Shown one piece after another: positions 45,201 through 50,771 of a stretch of 64,000 bases of DNA. The DNA is from Misgurnus anguillicaudatus (lineage: Eukaryota > Chordata > Actinopteri > Cypriniformes > Cobitidae): positions 24,384,001-24,448,000 of the forward strand of contig NC_073361.2 in assembly GCF_027580225.2 (NCBI RefSeq), written 5' to 3'. Every line of letters begins with the position of its first letter. Within the stretch, counting starts at the first letter, position 1. A model generated the notes under the pieces. It ran no database searches. It was given only the letters and a program-made list of their open reading frames with translations, and had not been told where the DNA came from. A program made the translations under genes and the position numbers.

Positions 45201-47773
45201 TTTTGTTGATTCCTCTCTTTGGAGTCAACTACGTTGTTTTCGTTTACTTCATTCATGAAAATGGAGAAATGGAAAATTACAAAATATTCTTTGACCTTGG
45301 CCTGGGGTCCTTTCAGGTATGACTGAATGTTTAAGAATCACTAATCAATGAACAGACTTCATTGATATTGCAAAATATGAATGTCTTGCCTAGTATTTTT
45401 GTTGTTTTTTAGTATAAATACATACAAATTTTGTCTGGGTCTGCTTTTAAGCCCAGGGTTTGTTTTTTACGTGTATGCGAACGTATGCCCACGGTCCAAC
45501 GCACAGCCTTGCAAAGCATAGTTTATTAGAATCATAAGTATATGCCAGCCTGATCTCACAAGAATTCGTACATATTTTACGAGTTGAATTTGTATGAATT
45601 CATACAAAGTTAATCATGCTAAAACGTATGATTCTCATGAAAAAACAACAACGAAACCAAACTGCTAACCGGTGACTTCTTTTTTCGAAGTTCGTCACAA
45701 CATGTATGTAGCCCGTCGTCTGTGGTTTGTAATTTCAAAATATGTGTTCTGCGTGTCGAGCGATCATATCACTTGTCTTGGCAGAATAAGTGTGTGCTCC
45801 AGACGCGTCTAAACGGTTTATGGTAAAAGAGACGCTCGCGTTTGCTAGATACTCGCATAATCTCATGCGTAATCAGAGTTTAATGTCAAGTGAGTGTCTT
45901 GCGTGTATTTTGTAAACGTGAGCCTCTCTTTTATCATAAACGGTTTTGACCGGTGTGCAGCAGTCACTTACTTTGACAAAACACGTGATGCACATGGTTC
46001 ACATAAGAAACACACATGACACTCCCAACACTTATTTGAATTAGCGCCCCTCGGATGAGCAGTCACGAGCCGCCACTGCCCCTATAGGGGGTCGCACACC
46101 GGGCGTGCAGCTCAGCGCCACGCCGTTATAAAAAAACCGAACACATTGTTTTCTATGAGTATATGCACACCGCCGCCGACAGATGGCGCCTGTTCGTGCC
46201 ACCCAGCTATGGCTCAAAAAGTTGCCCAAATCCCTGTCGCGCCACTCACATAGTTTAACATTAAATAACATCATATTTGTCCCAAATCATTAATGATTAA
46301 CATTGGCTGCTTACGTATATTTTGCATTTTGAAGTTGACGCTCTATGACGAAGCTTGCGCTATTTAATGTGCACTTCCGGTTTACGATACCTCCGAGTTG
46401 TCCTATATGCGACGCGGCGCTGAGCTACGCGTCCGGTGTGCGACCCCCTTAAGCCCGCACCTTATTCCAAAGTCAAGGCAAATCGTACAAAAACTTACGA
46501 ATTTGGTTGTATGAATTAATATGCATTAGCCAACTCGTAAAATATGTATGAATTCTTGTGAGATAGCGTTGCGTATGCAAACGTTCGGCAGATTGGGACA
46601 AAATTCAACGCATCTCCTGGGCTACATACTACCCAGAAGCAAAAACCGAGACGTTGAAATGACAGCTAACTATAGACCTACTATAGTCCGACTATGAGCA
46701 ACCTACTTCTACCCTAAATAACCTTGAATTTGGATACATGCCATTTTTGCAAAAAACTTGAAGATGTATGATATACCGACATGTAAGCAAAGTCAACGGT
46801 TGTTCCAGGTGTTCGCTTTTATTTTTTCTTAACGTTTACATATCGTCTATTCTTGAGCTTTTGTAGACGTCTATTAGACTTTCACAGACAGCCCAAATTT
46901 AGCTTTGTTTTAGCCAAAATTGCTTTGCTGGGTACATACTCCTGTATGCGCATGTGCGACAATCTAATCGTTGCACGTACAGTACTCTCACACTCTTATT
47001 ATTACAAAAAATGCTTCACGCGCTCTGTATGCGCCCCCTCGCATACGCGTAAAAATGGACCATACTTCAGCCTTTATGCTGCATTATTGGTGTTATAAAA
47101 ATTACAAATGTCTTCTTAATCTTAATTTTCTCTTTTCAGGGCTTGGTGGTTGCGATTTTGTATTGTTTTTTGAATTCTGAGGTCAGTCTGCAGTCCAACT
47201 GATAACTCACAGCTGTACAAGACTAGACTATTAAAACATGAAATTTATACCACATTGTTTTAATTATTTTATCAAGTCAACATGAAACCATTTACCACCC
47301 ATTTTACTTTTATAATGTGTATGTCGAGTGCCACTGGGAAATGTCACTTGGCTTCGGATTGGATTGTAAAAAGCCAATATATCATAGGTGGTTTAAGGGA
47401 AGGGGTTATTAAATAAGCTCTTGGTAACATAAGTCAAAAAGACGAAAGGCAGAACAAGTTATGTCAAACATTCGTTGTCCAGTCCAGGCACACGTATAAA
47501 GAACATAAATGGTTCATGTTGACCTTAAATTGCATGCATAAAATACAAATATTTCCCATCCATGCTATTCTTAAAGACAATGCTCATGTATTTATTTAGG
47601 TTCAAAGCGAACTCAAGAGAAAATGGAGGAGTTTGCGCCTGAAGCGATACATTGGCCGAGACTATCATCTGCACAATTCGTCTATATCCAAGAATGGTGC
47701 TGACAACATGGTTCAATTCCACCGCAACTCCAGAGCACAGTCCTTCCTGCAGACGGAGACCACCGTGGTGTGA
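12601..47773 (+). CDS. vipr2: vipr2: VIP/PACAP receptor 2 (VPAC2), 13 coding exons, complete
   Basis: Thirteen exons with GT-AG borders and matching phases join into 1323 nt, 440 residues plus stop (human VPAC2 is 438). The product is a plasma-membrane class B GPCR that binds VIP and PACAP and couples mainly to Gs and cAMP. Layout: signal peptide about 1-20; ectodomain to about 121 with seven cysteines, the class B TWDNISCW and GWSDV motifs and potential glycosylation sites NIS and NCT; seven membrane segments about 123-385; cytoplasmic tail. Diagnostic VPAC2 features are SQY followed by [15 protein letters not shown], the [18 protein letters not shown] helix 7, and a C-terminus [19 protein letters not shown] nearly identical to the human end. 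GHRHR and VPAC1 lack this tail. The exon plan matches the mammalian gene. The start at 12601 is preferred; an in-frame ATG at 12607 also fits. Confidence 0.95.
14824..15000. mobile_element. Diverged copy of the CCTGATCTCAC element
   Basis: Contains GCCTGATCCACTGGGAATG, TTTTACGAGTTGACGAATTT and CCCACCCCTAACCCCAACAT. The termini resemble the element at 45549-46566, and the central motif is seen inverted at about 24240-24280 (GTTAGGGGTGGGGTTTTATT). Confidence 0.5.
15446..15600. mobile_element. Small ACTGTAAAAAC-type MITE
   Basis: ACACTGTAAAAACATTAATT at the left; the interior AACTTAAAAATATTAGTTGA matches the element near 60420. The right end TAGTGTGC is degenerate. Confidence 0.5.
15843..16640. 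mobile_element. AGAGACACTCCACC element (family C), interrupted
   Basis: It begins TTAAAGAGACACTCCACCTT. The family body (CTCATTTTCCAGGTCCCCTA, then ATTCAGCTGATCTTCAGCTG, GATTAGACCATTAGCATCAT) is split by an independent element at 15900-16443. The right end is lost after about 16640. Other copies are at 18390-19022, 39686-40477 and about 59640-60380. Confidence 0.75.
15900..16443. mobile_element. TTAA-flanked MITE inserted in family C
   Basis: The left terminus AGCAACACTATGTAGTTTCC and the right terminus CTCTTTAGTGTTGCT are inverted, with TTAA at 15896-15899 and 16444-16447. Removing it rejoins GAGTTAAAC of the host element, as seen in the uninterrupted copy at 18.4 kb. The 113-codon frame at 15760-16101 runs across this junction and is not a gene. 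Confidence 0.8.
18014..18116 (+). CDS. vipr2: vipr2 exon 2: N-terminal ectodomain helix
   Basis: Residues 21-54, from [20 protein letters not shown] to PPLKTE, carrying two ectodomain cysteines. The acceptor TCTCTCTGAAG and donor GTAGTG leave phase 1. Aligns with the human HPECRF...KCAEL segment. Confidence 0.9.
18390..19022. mobile_element. Complete TTAA-flanked family C element
   Basis: AGGGACACTCCACTTTTA at the left and TTGGAGTGTCCCT at the right, with TTAA at 18386-18389 and 19023-19026. Long imperfect palindrome: ATTCAGCTGATCTCCGGGTC and GACCCAGAGATCAGCTGAAT are inverted arms. No transposase. Confidence 0.82.
19547..19985. mobile_element. AAAGGRGACATTTCAC family element
   Basis: TTAAAGGAGACATTTCACAA at the left and GATATGTCCCCTTTAA at the right. 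Same body as 404-810, with GACATCACAAG and TGCTTGCAGAGAATGG. Confidence 0.75.
20713..20850 (+). repeat. tRNA-derived SINE
   Basis: The A-box-like TAGCTTAATTGATAAAGCA and B-box-like GGGTTCAGTCCTCAGGGAAC are followed by the common fish SINE tail TCTTTGGATAATAGCATCTG. Inverted tail fragments are at about 9839 and 39294. Confidence 0.65.
21676..21783 (+). CDS. vipr2: vipr2 exon 3: ectodomain core
   Basis: Reads [19 protein letters not shown] and continues to [14 protein letters not shown], residues 55-90. The conserved W-D and C-W class B motifs and three cysteines are here. Acceptor TTTTTACTTACAG, donor GTAATA, phase 1 to phase 1. Confidence 0.92.
21858..22160. repeat. Fish dispersed repeat with TATATAGCGCTTTTCACAA
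   Basis: Begins with the simple run CAATTCAATTCAATCTTATT followed by TATATAGCGCTTTTCACAAT and CAATGCAGCTTTACATTAAT, a very common fish repeat motif. I cannot assign its class. Confidence 0.5.
24180..24345. mobile_element. Diverged fragment related to the 14.8 kb element
   Basis: Contains TTTGTACAAAATCATTCGTA, GTTAGGGGTGGGGTTTTATT and CAATCATTCGTTTTTGTGCA. This is the inverted counterpart of the body at 14824-15000. Confidence 0.45.
24930..27531. repeat. Minisatellite array of about 65-bp monomers with higher-order units
   Basis: About 40 tandem copies of a 65-66 bp unit, typically with (T/A)TAGAGAGCAGAC, GTGAACTGATTCACT, then CTCTTTTCAAAGCTACATA. Every unit keeps the near-palindrome GTGAA-CTGA-TTCAC. 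Monomer types alternate: A (ACCGTTTCAG), B (ATCGAGAG, CCGGTTTAAATG), C (TTAGAAAGC, CTGATTTGG) and D (CTAGAGAG or TTAGAGAG, CTGATTTGG, AAAATAAAT). From about 25070 to 25790 they run ABC, ABCD, ABCD; from about 26100 to 26800 they run as A-D dimers of about 130 bp. Units at the ends are the most diverged. The small open frames in it on both strands are repeat artefacts. Confidence 0.9.
27742..28032. mobile_element. Short hAT-type element with perfect 8-bp target duplication
   Basis: Termini CAGGGGCGTAGAC and GTGGCTACGCCCCTG are imperfect TIRs of hAT type, flanked by CTCTACAG at 27734-27741 and again at 28033-28040. 291 bp, no coding capacity. Confidence 0.88.
28268..28336 (+). other. Candidate cryptic or alternative exon in vipr2 intron 3
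   Basis: AG at 28266-28267 and a consensus donor GTAAGT at 28337 bound a 69-nt open segment, phase 1 to phase 1. It contains an ATG at 28270 followed by [20 protein letters not shown], a leader-like hydrophobic stretch. Its end phase fits exon 4. It could be chance; the acceptor tract is weak. Confidence 0.2.
28425..28516 (+). CDS. vipr2: vipr2 exon 4: ectodomain end
   Basis: Reads [20 protein letters not shown] then [11 protein letters not shown], residues 91-121. It carries the last two ectodomain cysteines and the conserved GW. Acceptor TGTTTGTTTTAG, donor GTGAGT, leaving phase 0. Confidence 0.92.
29640..29815. repeat. AGACGTCT-rich element fragment
   Basis: GTCTTGTAGACGTCTTCAAT, CGTCTCAGAGACTTATTGCA and GACATCTAATAGACGTGTCC resemble the terminal parts of the elements at 42351-43897 and 46632-46932. 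Confidence 0.45.
29955..30362 (-). mobile_element. Inverted AAAGGRGACAT family copy with GA microsatellite
   Basis: TTAAAGGGGTCATAGTGTGA leads into the reversed body of 404-810 (TGCACTATCCAACCACGGCA; CAGCTCATTTGCATTTTAAG). It is interrupted by a (GA)n tract at 30209-30268 and truncated at the right. The 75-codon frame at 30206 is the (GA)n translation. Confidence 0.7.
30209..30268 (+). repeat. (GA)n microsatellite
   Basis: About 29 uninterrupted GA dinucleotides. Confidence 0.98.
30793..30856. repeat. Right-end fragment of the AGGGATAGTTCACCC family
   Basis: GAGGGTGAGAAAATAATGAC, then TTTTTGGGTGGACTATCCCT and TTAAC, is the right end of the family at 9478-9805. No left end is present nearby. 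Confidence 0.6.
32125..32762. mobile_element. CCTTGAAATCCTTGAAA element with a second element inside
   Basis: CAGGGTTCCCACGGGTCCTT at the left and a CCTTGAAAGGTCCTTGAATT segment at the right belong to one dispersed element. It is interrupted at about 32366-32663 by an unrelated element with CCCTCAGAAGGGAACGAGAC and, inverted, GTTCCCTCGAAAGGGAACTC. Confidence 0.6.
32366..32663. mobile_element. TTCCCT...AGGGAACGAGACGCTGCGTC element (nested)
   Basis: Left arm GGTTACGTATTTAACTTTTG and right arm GGTAACGCAATGTAACC frame a segment carrying AGGGAACGAGACGCTGCGTC, a motif common in teleost short DNA elements. Confidence 0.55.
33700..34858 (-). mobile_element. Decayed GGGCTCTATCATACATCC-type element
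   Basis: Read on the minus strand it starts GGGGCTCTATCATACATCCG followed by ACGCAATGCTGCGC. The interior has several GCGCCA and GGCGCAA motifs. The left end (near 33735, GCGCCAAGCGCACGGTC) is diverged. No transposase frame survives. Confidence 0.5.
35338..35547. mobile_element. ACTTTACAATAA MITE
   Basis: ACTTTACAATAAAAGTAAAT at the left is inverted as CAACCTTATTGTAAAGT at the right, around TAGCTAACATAAACTAACAA. Very common in fish. Confidence 0.7.
36225..36650. repeat. GCGGAAACTTGCAAAA / ATTATGCGTTAAATCATG element
   Basis: GTTGCGGAAACTTGCAAAAA, ATAATCACGTCACTTCATAA and CTGATTATGCGTTAAATCAT then GCGTTTTTCTGGAGGGACTG form a recognisable dispersed fish element type. Ends not fixed. Confidence 0.45.
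36724..37420. mobile_element. Fold-back element with a third partial arm
   Basis: The arm 36724-36905 (ATAATTTTTTTATTCTTTTT to TTAGGGTTAGATTT) is inverted at about 37035-37205 (AAATCTAACCCTAAACCGAA to GAATCAAAAAATTATGTAAC). A further partial copy follows at about 37310-37420. Between the second and third arms lies a small palindrome at about 37208-37308 with GAATGAGGCGGATAC and its inverse. Confidence 0.65.
37511..37949. mobile_element. GGTTCACACCAGCCACG TIR element
   Basis: GGTTCACACCAGCCACGTTT plus GAGGCGTCAA at the left is inverted as TTGACGCCTCTACCGTGGCT plus GGTCTGAAC at the right. The interior is CpG-rich and carries GAATGAGGCGGAATTGCGTC, related to the palindrome at 37208-37308. Confidence 0.7.
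38074..38171 (+). CDS. vipr2: vipr2 exon 5: TM1
   Basis: Residues 122-153: [20 protein letters not shown] then [12 protein letters not shown]. The VK..YTLG.S motif is the class B TM1 signature. Acceptor TTCTTTCCATCAAG, donor GTTTGG, phase 2. Confidence 0.93.
38172..38547 (+). other. vipr2 intron 5
   Basis: A 376-nt intron with nothing recognisable in it. Confidence 0.8.
38548..38683 (+). CDS. vipr2: vipr2 exon 6: ICL1, TM2, ECL1
   Basis: Starts [20 protein letters not shown], the invariant class [10 protein letters not shown] segment, then [20 protein letters not shown]. Residues 154-199. Donor GTGAGT, phase 0. Confidence 0.95.
39294..39362 (-). repeat. SINE tail fragment, minus orientation
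   Basis: GACAGATGCTTTTATCCAAA, then GTGACTTACAGTGCA and TGTGTGTTCCCTGGGAATC, is the reverse of the SINE tail at 20713-20850. Confidence 0.6.
39485..40582. mobile_element. TTAA-flanked AGTGATAGTTCACCC element (family B), interrupted
   Basis: AGTGATAGTTCACCC at the left and GGGTGAACTATTCCT at the right with TTAA on both sides (39481-39484; 40583-40586). The body matches 9478-9805 but is split by a family C element. Confidence 0.82.
39686..40477. mobile_element. TTAA-flanked family C element, innermost
   Basis: AGGGACACTCCATTTTTTTT and AAAAGTGGAGTGTCCCT form the TIRs, with TTAA at 39682-39685 and 40478-40481. The interior is the long imperfect palindrome of the family (GGATTATTACACCAGAATG-type arms). 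Confidence 0.85.
40692..40842 (+). CDS. vipr2: vipr2 exon 7: TM3 to TM4
   Basis: Begins IGCKASLI and contains [20 protein letters not shown], the TM3 signature with the ECL1-side cysteine of the conserved disulfide. Ends YLLIGW plus one base. Residues 200-249. Acceptor TGTGTTGTTAG, donor GTAAGC. Confidence 0.95.
40843..41476 (+). other. vipr2 intron 7
   Basis: Nothing recognised apart from a short TGTCTGTCTG tract near 41340. Confidence 0.7.
41477..41537 (+). CDS. vipr2: vipr2 exon 8: TM4
   Basis: [20 protein letters not shown], phase 1 in and phase 2 out. Acceptor CTCCACGCAG, donor GTAAGT. Residues 250-269. Confidence 0.93.
41652..41721 (+). CDS. vipr2: vipr2 exon 9: ECL2 and start of TM5
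   Basis: Completes Gly then [20 protein letters not shown] and SVI. The cysteine is the ECL2 partner of the TM3 disulfide. The donor is GTTAGT, weaker than its neighbours, but the phase and homology to the human exon end agree. Confidence 0.9.
42351..43897. mobile_element. CCCAGCAAGCAA TIR element with an insert
   Basis: CCCAGCAAGCAATAGCC at the left is inverted as AAAATTGCTTGCTGGG at the right, next to AGACGTCTATTAGACATCTT. A related shorter copy is at 46632-46932. It is split by the element at 42611-43390. Confidence 0.65.
42611..43390. mobile_element. GGGTGATTCTCACGAAAT element (nested)
   Basis: GGGTGATTCTCACGAAATCC at the left is inverted as AATTTCGCGAGAATCACACA at the right. The interior has repeated GGTAATGA and CATTACCGCAAC motifs. 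No transposase frame. Confidence 0.65.
44580..44671 (+). CDS. vipr2: vipr2 exon 10: TM5 and ICL3
   Basis: [17 protein letters not shown] then [13 protein letters not shown], residues 294-323. RILVQKL and the [12 protein letters not shown] loop match human VPAC2 almost exactly. Acceptor TTTCTTTATTCTTTAG, donor GTATTA, phase 2. Confidence 0.95.
45181..45316 (+). CDS. vipr2: vipr2 exon 11: TM6, ECL3, start of TM7
   Basis: [20 protein letters not shown] then a loop [13 protein letters not shown] and [12 protein letters not shown]. Contains the class B RLAKSTL G-protein-coupling segment. Acceptor TCTCTATTTTCAG, donor GTATGA, phase 0. Confidence 0.95.
45549..46566. mobile_element. CCTGATCTCACAAGAATTCG element carrying inserts
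   Basis: CCTGATCTCACAAGAATTCG and TTTTACGAGTTGAATTTGTA at the left are inverted at about 46500-46566 (CAACTCGTAAAATATGTATG then AATTCTTGTGAGAT). The middle (about 45675-46450) is unrelated CpG-richer DNA that includes the element at 46087-46448. Confidence 0.65.
46087..46448. mobile_element. GGGGGTCGCACACCGG TIR element (nested)
   Basis: GGGGGTCGCACACCGGGCGT, then GCAGCTCAGCGCCACGCCG, is inverted as CGGCGCTGAGCTACGCGTCC then GGTGTGCGACCCCC. About 40-bp TIRs, 362 bp total. The 77-codon minus-strand frame here is not a gene. Confidence 0.8.
46632..46932. mobile_element. Short CCCAG...CTGGG element
   Basis: CCCAGAAGCAAAAACCGAGA at the left and AAAATTGCTTTGCTGGG at the right. It shares ACTATAGACCTACTATAGTC and TAGACGTCTATTAGACTTTC-type motifs with 42351-43897. 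Confidence 0.6.
47140..47181 (+). CDS. vipr2: vipr2 exon 12: TM7
   Basis: Fourteen codons, [14 protein letters not shown], the typical 42-nt TM7 exon of class B receptors. Acceptor TTTTCTCTTTTCAG, donor GTCAGT. Confidence 0.95.
47600..47773 (+). CDS. vipr2: vipr2 exon 13: cytoplasmic tail and stop
   Basis: [19 protein letters not shown] then [19 protein letters not shown] and [22 protein letters not shown] at 47771-47773. The basic helix 8 region and the terminal [10 protein letters not shown] are the strongest VPAC2 identifiers. The C-terminal TTVV resembles a class I PDZ-binding end, an inference. Confidence 0.96.
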   Translation, partial: VQSELKRKWRSLRLKRYIGRDYHLHNSSISKNGADNMVQFHRNSRAQSFLQTETTVV

Positions 47774-49650
47774 AACATACCAGGAGCTGCAAACAAAAAG
47801 AGGGGCTGCCAGTAGATACATCAGTGACTTCACTCCCTCTCATCTAACAGTATATTTTTCAAACAAGACTGAACCATGGGACTGACATGCAGTACACACA
47901 AGATAGAGCCTGTATCTCAAAGTGATTGTATCTCAGTCTTTTAATACCAAATTTGGCTATAGATTACCAAAATATAGTACAATAAAGTAATGAAAACACA
48001 AGCTAAACCAAACCGTGAGAAAGAGACAACATTGTTGATATTAAAAACTGTAATTCATGCAGAAACTGTATATATATATATCTGGCGAACACTTTACTGT
48101 AGTATGTAATGGTGATTATGTAACGCTGTTATGTAAATACTTCTTAAGGCCTGCGGCTATTTTCTTTGATGCTTTTGAAGACATGCAGTACTCTTGATTT
48201 TCGATGCTACCAACACAGCCAGCAACGTGTTTAATATATCTCAGAATGAACTGGAAATCCTAAGAACGTGCTCAGTATCTTGGATAAATGAAAGATGTGG
48301 ATCATCTCTGCAGCAAGCTCATATGTGAGGTTTTTATATAAAGGATATTATTGCTGAATGCGTCCAGCTCAGTTTGAGAAGATGTCTGGTTCAAAAGATT
48401 ATGTTTATTACTTTTCTTCATGGACAATTTGGAGATTGGACTAAAGCCTGCTAAAATGTGTTGTGTCTACACACTTAAGAATTGTTTTACTCTTATACCT
48501 TCGGGTTATTGGAAAAAAGGGTGTGAATGTTATATACTCAAATTTGAAATTATATTCATTTCCATGTTACATATATGAGACCATGTCTGTGAAATCCATG
48601 CCTCATAATCTAATTTTGAGATTAGGATCTCCAAAGTTTGATTTTAACCTTTGACAAGGCCTTACTAAGTCTATATTAAAGATATCCATGTTATATTTTC
48701 ACAGAATGCTCCTTGACAATGTTATATCAAATCTCAAAAAATTTTTAGCTAGGTTTTTCCAGTCAGGGTCACATAATATAATATAATATAATATATTCAT
48801 TTCTTTGTTTTTTCATGTAGATTTTCCAAGAGATTTCAAGAGTCTTATGAATAATAAATTAGGTGTATTCACAAAAAATATATTGCATAAATATTTCCAT
48901 ACAAAAAAGCTGATAGGTCCTTATTGTCATTATTATATACAACAAAAAAATCCCATTCTCATCAGTCATTTCAATGGGAGATGTTGATTGTGTTTCTGAT
49001 TAAATTTCTTTTGCAGATATTTGGGGGTTGGGAAATGTGTGTAATGAATCCTGCCATCCAAACTCTTTTCATTCATCTGAAAAATAGATAATTAATCCAG
49101 TAGACAGTTGAATGCAGATTTAGGTCAAGTGAACTGACAATACAGTGAGAATGAGGGCGTATGAAAGTGACATTTCAGTGTGTTCTTTATCCTTCGCCAT
49201 TGTTGCGAGCCGCTTCTGGGAAGTGCGGCCCAGAGACGGTGGAGTGGAGGTCGGATTTCGTCGAGTAGACCTGAAGAGCGAAAAGACCCCGGCAAAGCAC
49301 GTGCAAGGATGAAATCATCTAAAGTGACACAGATGCCATGGGCAGGGGCATTCAGCATCATTATGAGACTGTCAGATGGAGATAAATGAAAGAGCTTAAA
49401 TTAGAAGATGCAGTGCGTTGGTTGAATTAATATGTAAGGGAGGTATAGCTGGATTTATTGTGAAGTACAGTATGACTTTTGTGCTTTTTGAAAGACACAT
49501 GCATTTATGGTGTAAAAACTTGTATATGAAAAGTGAATGCATTTTTTATTGTATTTAACCATTTGTATTGCTTTCTCTTTATTGCTTTACTACGCAGAAA
49601 ACAAATCTGTGAACTGTATTGGCATTTTTCAATAAATGTGGTATATTTTT
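47774..49650 (+). other. vipr2: vipr2 3'UTR (inferred)
   Basis: No further coding sequence. AATAAA at 47981-47986 could serve a short form, and AATAAA at 49631-49636, followed by a GT/T-rich stretch, fits a distal site. No TIR element is recognised in it, unlike the introns. A GC- and CpG-richer block at about 49180-49330 stands out. The exact 3' end is not known. Confidence 0.55.
49631..49636 (+). terminator. Candidate distal polyadenylation signal of vipr2
   Basis: AATAAA followed by TGTGGTATATTTTTAG, a GU/U-rich downstream context, in the vipr2 orientation. Confidence 0.5.
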
Positions 49651-50076
49651 AGATTTGGTATTTAGTATTTTTGTGAAATATTATGTAAAAATTTTGCTGA
49701 AGAATCCATTTTACACAGCTGCATAAATGTATAGCACATACTACTAACACAAACAACATATAGTCATTTAAATTTATTATGAGTCCTTATGACCTGGCTT
49801 GAAGAGTAGTTTTCTTTCCTGTGTAGACATTTCCTGTTAAAAAAGGAAGTTGGTGTGGACATATCAAAGGGCGTTTATTGTTTTTAAAATAGCTGACCTT
49901 TGGTTTACATAATTTTATGGACACATTAAGTGAGTACTACATGAATTGTCAGTAGTCAGTTGCTGTCCATTTAAAAGCATGGATCTGGTAAAAGTGAACT
50001 GTATCAACGTTTAATGTCTCTAACACTTTAGCTTCACATCAAATTTAAATTCAGATTTATTTCCACTTTATTTCTG

Positions 50077-50297
50077 CACTGTAAGATATGTGCCGAAATT
50101 GCTTTTTGCAAATTTTAGGTATAATCAACTTGGATTTACAAGTCAGTTCAACTTTATTTTTAAAGATTTTTTTATCTTGACTAGTGTTGAGTTGCTGTAA
50201 CTTATAAAATAAAGTTGAATTAGTTTAACTTAACTATTTCAACTTTATTTTATAAGTTACAGCAAAAAAGTTAAAATAAATCCAAGTTGATTATTAC
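50077..50297. mobile_element. CACTGTAA-type palindromic MITE
   Basis: ATCAACTTGGATTTACAAGT and AAATAAATCCAAGTTGAT form the ends, and AACTTATAAAATAAAGTTGA is inverted as TCAACTTTATTTTATAAGTT inside. Confidence 0.65.
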
Positions 50298-50298
50298 G

Positions 50299-50601
50299 GA
50301 GCCCCTAAGGGGACATGGCGCAAAAATTAAATAAATGTTAGTTTCGCAAGTGCACGTGAAACTATCCCGTGCTCACGTGAAACTATTGCGTGCTCACGTG
50401 AAACTTCCCTGTGCGCACGTGAAACTTTCGTGTGCGCACGTGAAACTTCCGTGTGCGCATGTGAAACTATCGCGTGCGCATGTGAAACTTTCGATTTCAC
50501 GTGTACACGCGATAGGTTTATGTGCGCGCGTGAAAGTTTCACATGAGCACGTGAAACTAAACTTAAAAATTTTTTTACTCCAGTGTCACCTTAGGGGTTC
50601 A
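50299..50601. mobile_element. TIR element containing a 21-bp tandem array
   Basis: GAGCCCCTAAGGGGACATGG at the left is matched inverted by CCAGTGTCACCTTAGGGGTT at the right. The interior is the tandem array at 50353-50560. Confidence 0.7.
50353..50560. repeat. 21-bp minisatellite with CACGTG E-box in most units
   Basis: Seven direct units of exactly 21 bp, CACGTGAAACT plus a variable ten-base part ending GTGCG or GTGCT, are followed by a partly inverted unit and a final CACGTGAAACT. CACGTG occurs seven times; two units have CATGTG. Because 21 is a multiple of three, frames stay open on both strands and give spurious peptides with HVKLSRA-type repeats. Confidence 0.9.
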
Positions 50602-50771
50602 GTAGATTATACTTCAAAATTGAAGTGCAAAAATGTTTACAGTGAAAAATCTGCATACAATCTGATGCAATTAGTTGTAAATGTTCCCCATTAAACATTA
50701 GACTTCTGATGGACATGCAAATCATGTCTATATTGTGTCCGTTTGTCCAAGACCAATTCTGGGCGTCTGCA

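Larger units (their letters stand above)
45317..47139 (+). other. vipr2 intron 11
   Basis: Two elements occupy most of it (45549-46566 with an inner element, and 46632-46932). No recognisable exon. Confidence 0.6.

Noticed and set aside
12601..47773. GHRHR, VPAC1 or PAC1 as the identity of the class B receptor
   Set aside because: The [12 protein letters not shown] loop, the 440-residue length and the C-terminal [16 protein letters not shown] are specific to VPAC2; GHRHR and VPAC1 have different tails.
50327..50694. Repetitive frames on both strands with HVKLSRAHVKL-type peptides
   Set aside because: They arise because the 21-bp unit is a multiple of three and lacks stops. There is no start context or splice support, and both strands are equally open.
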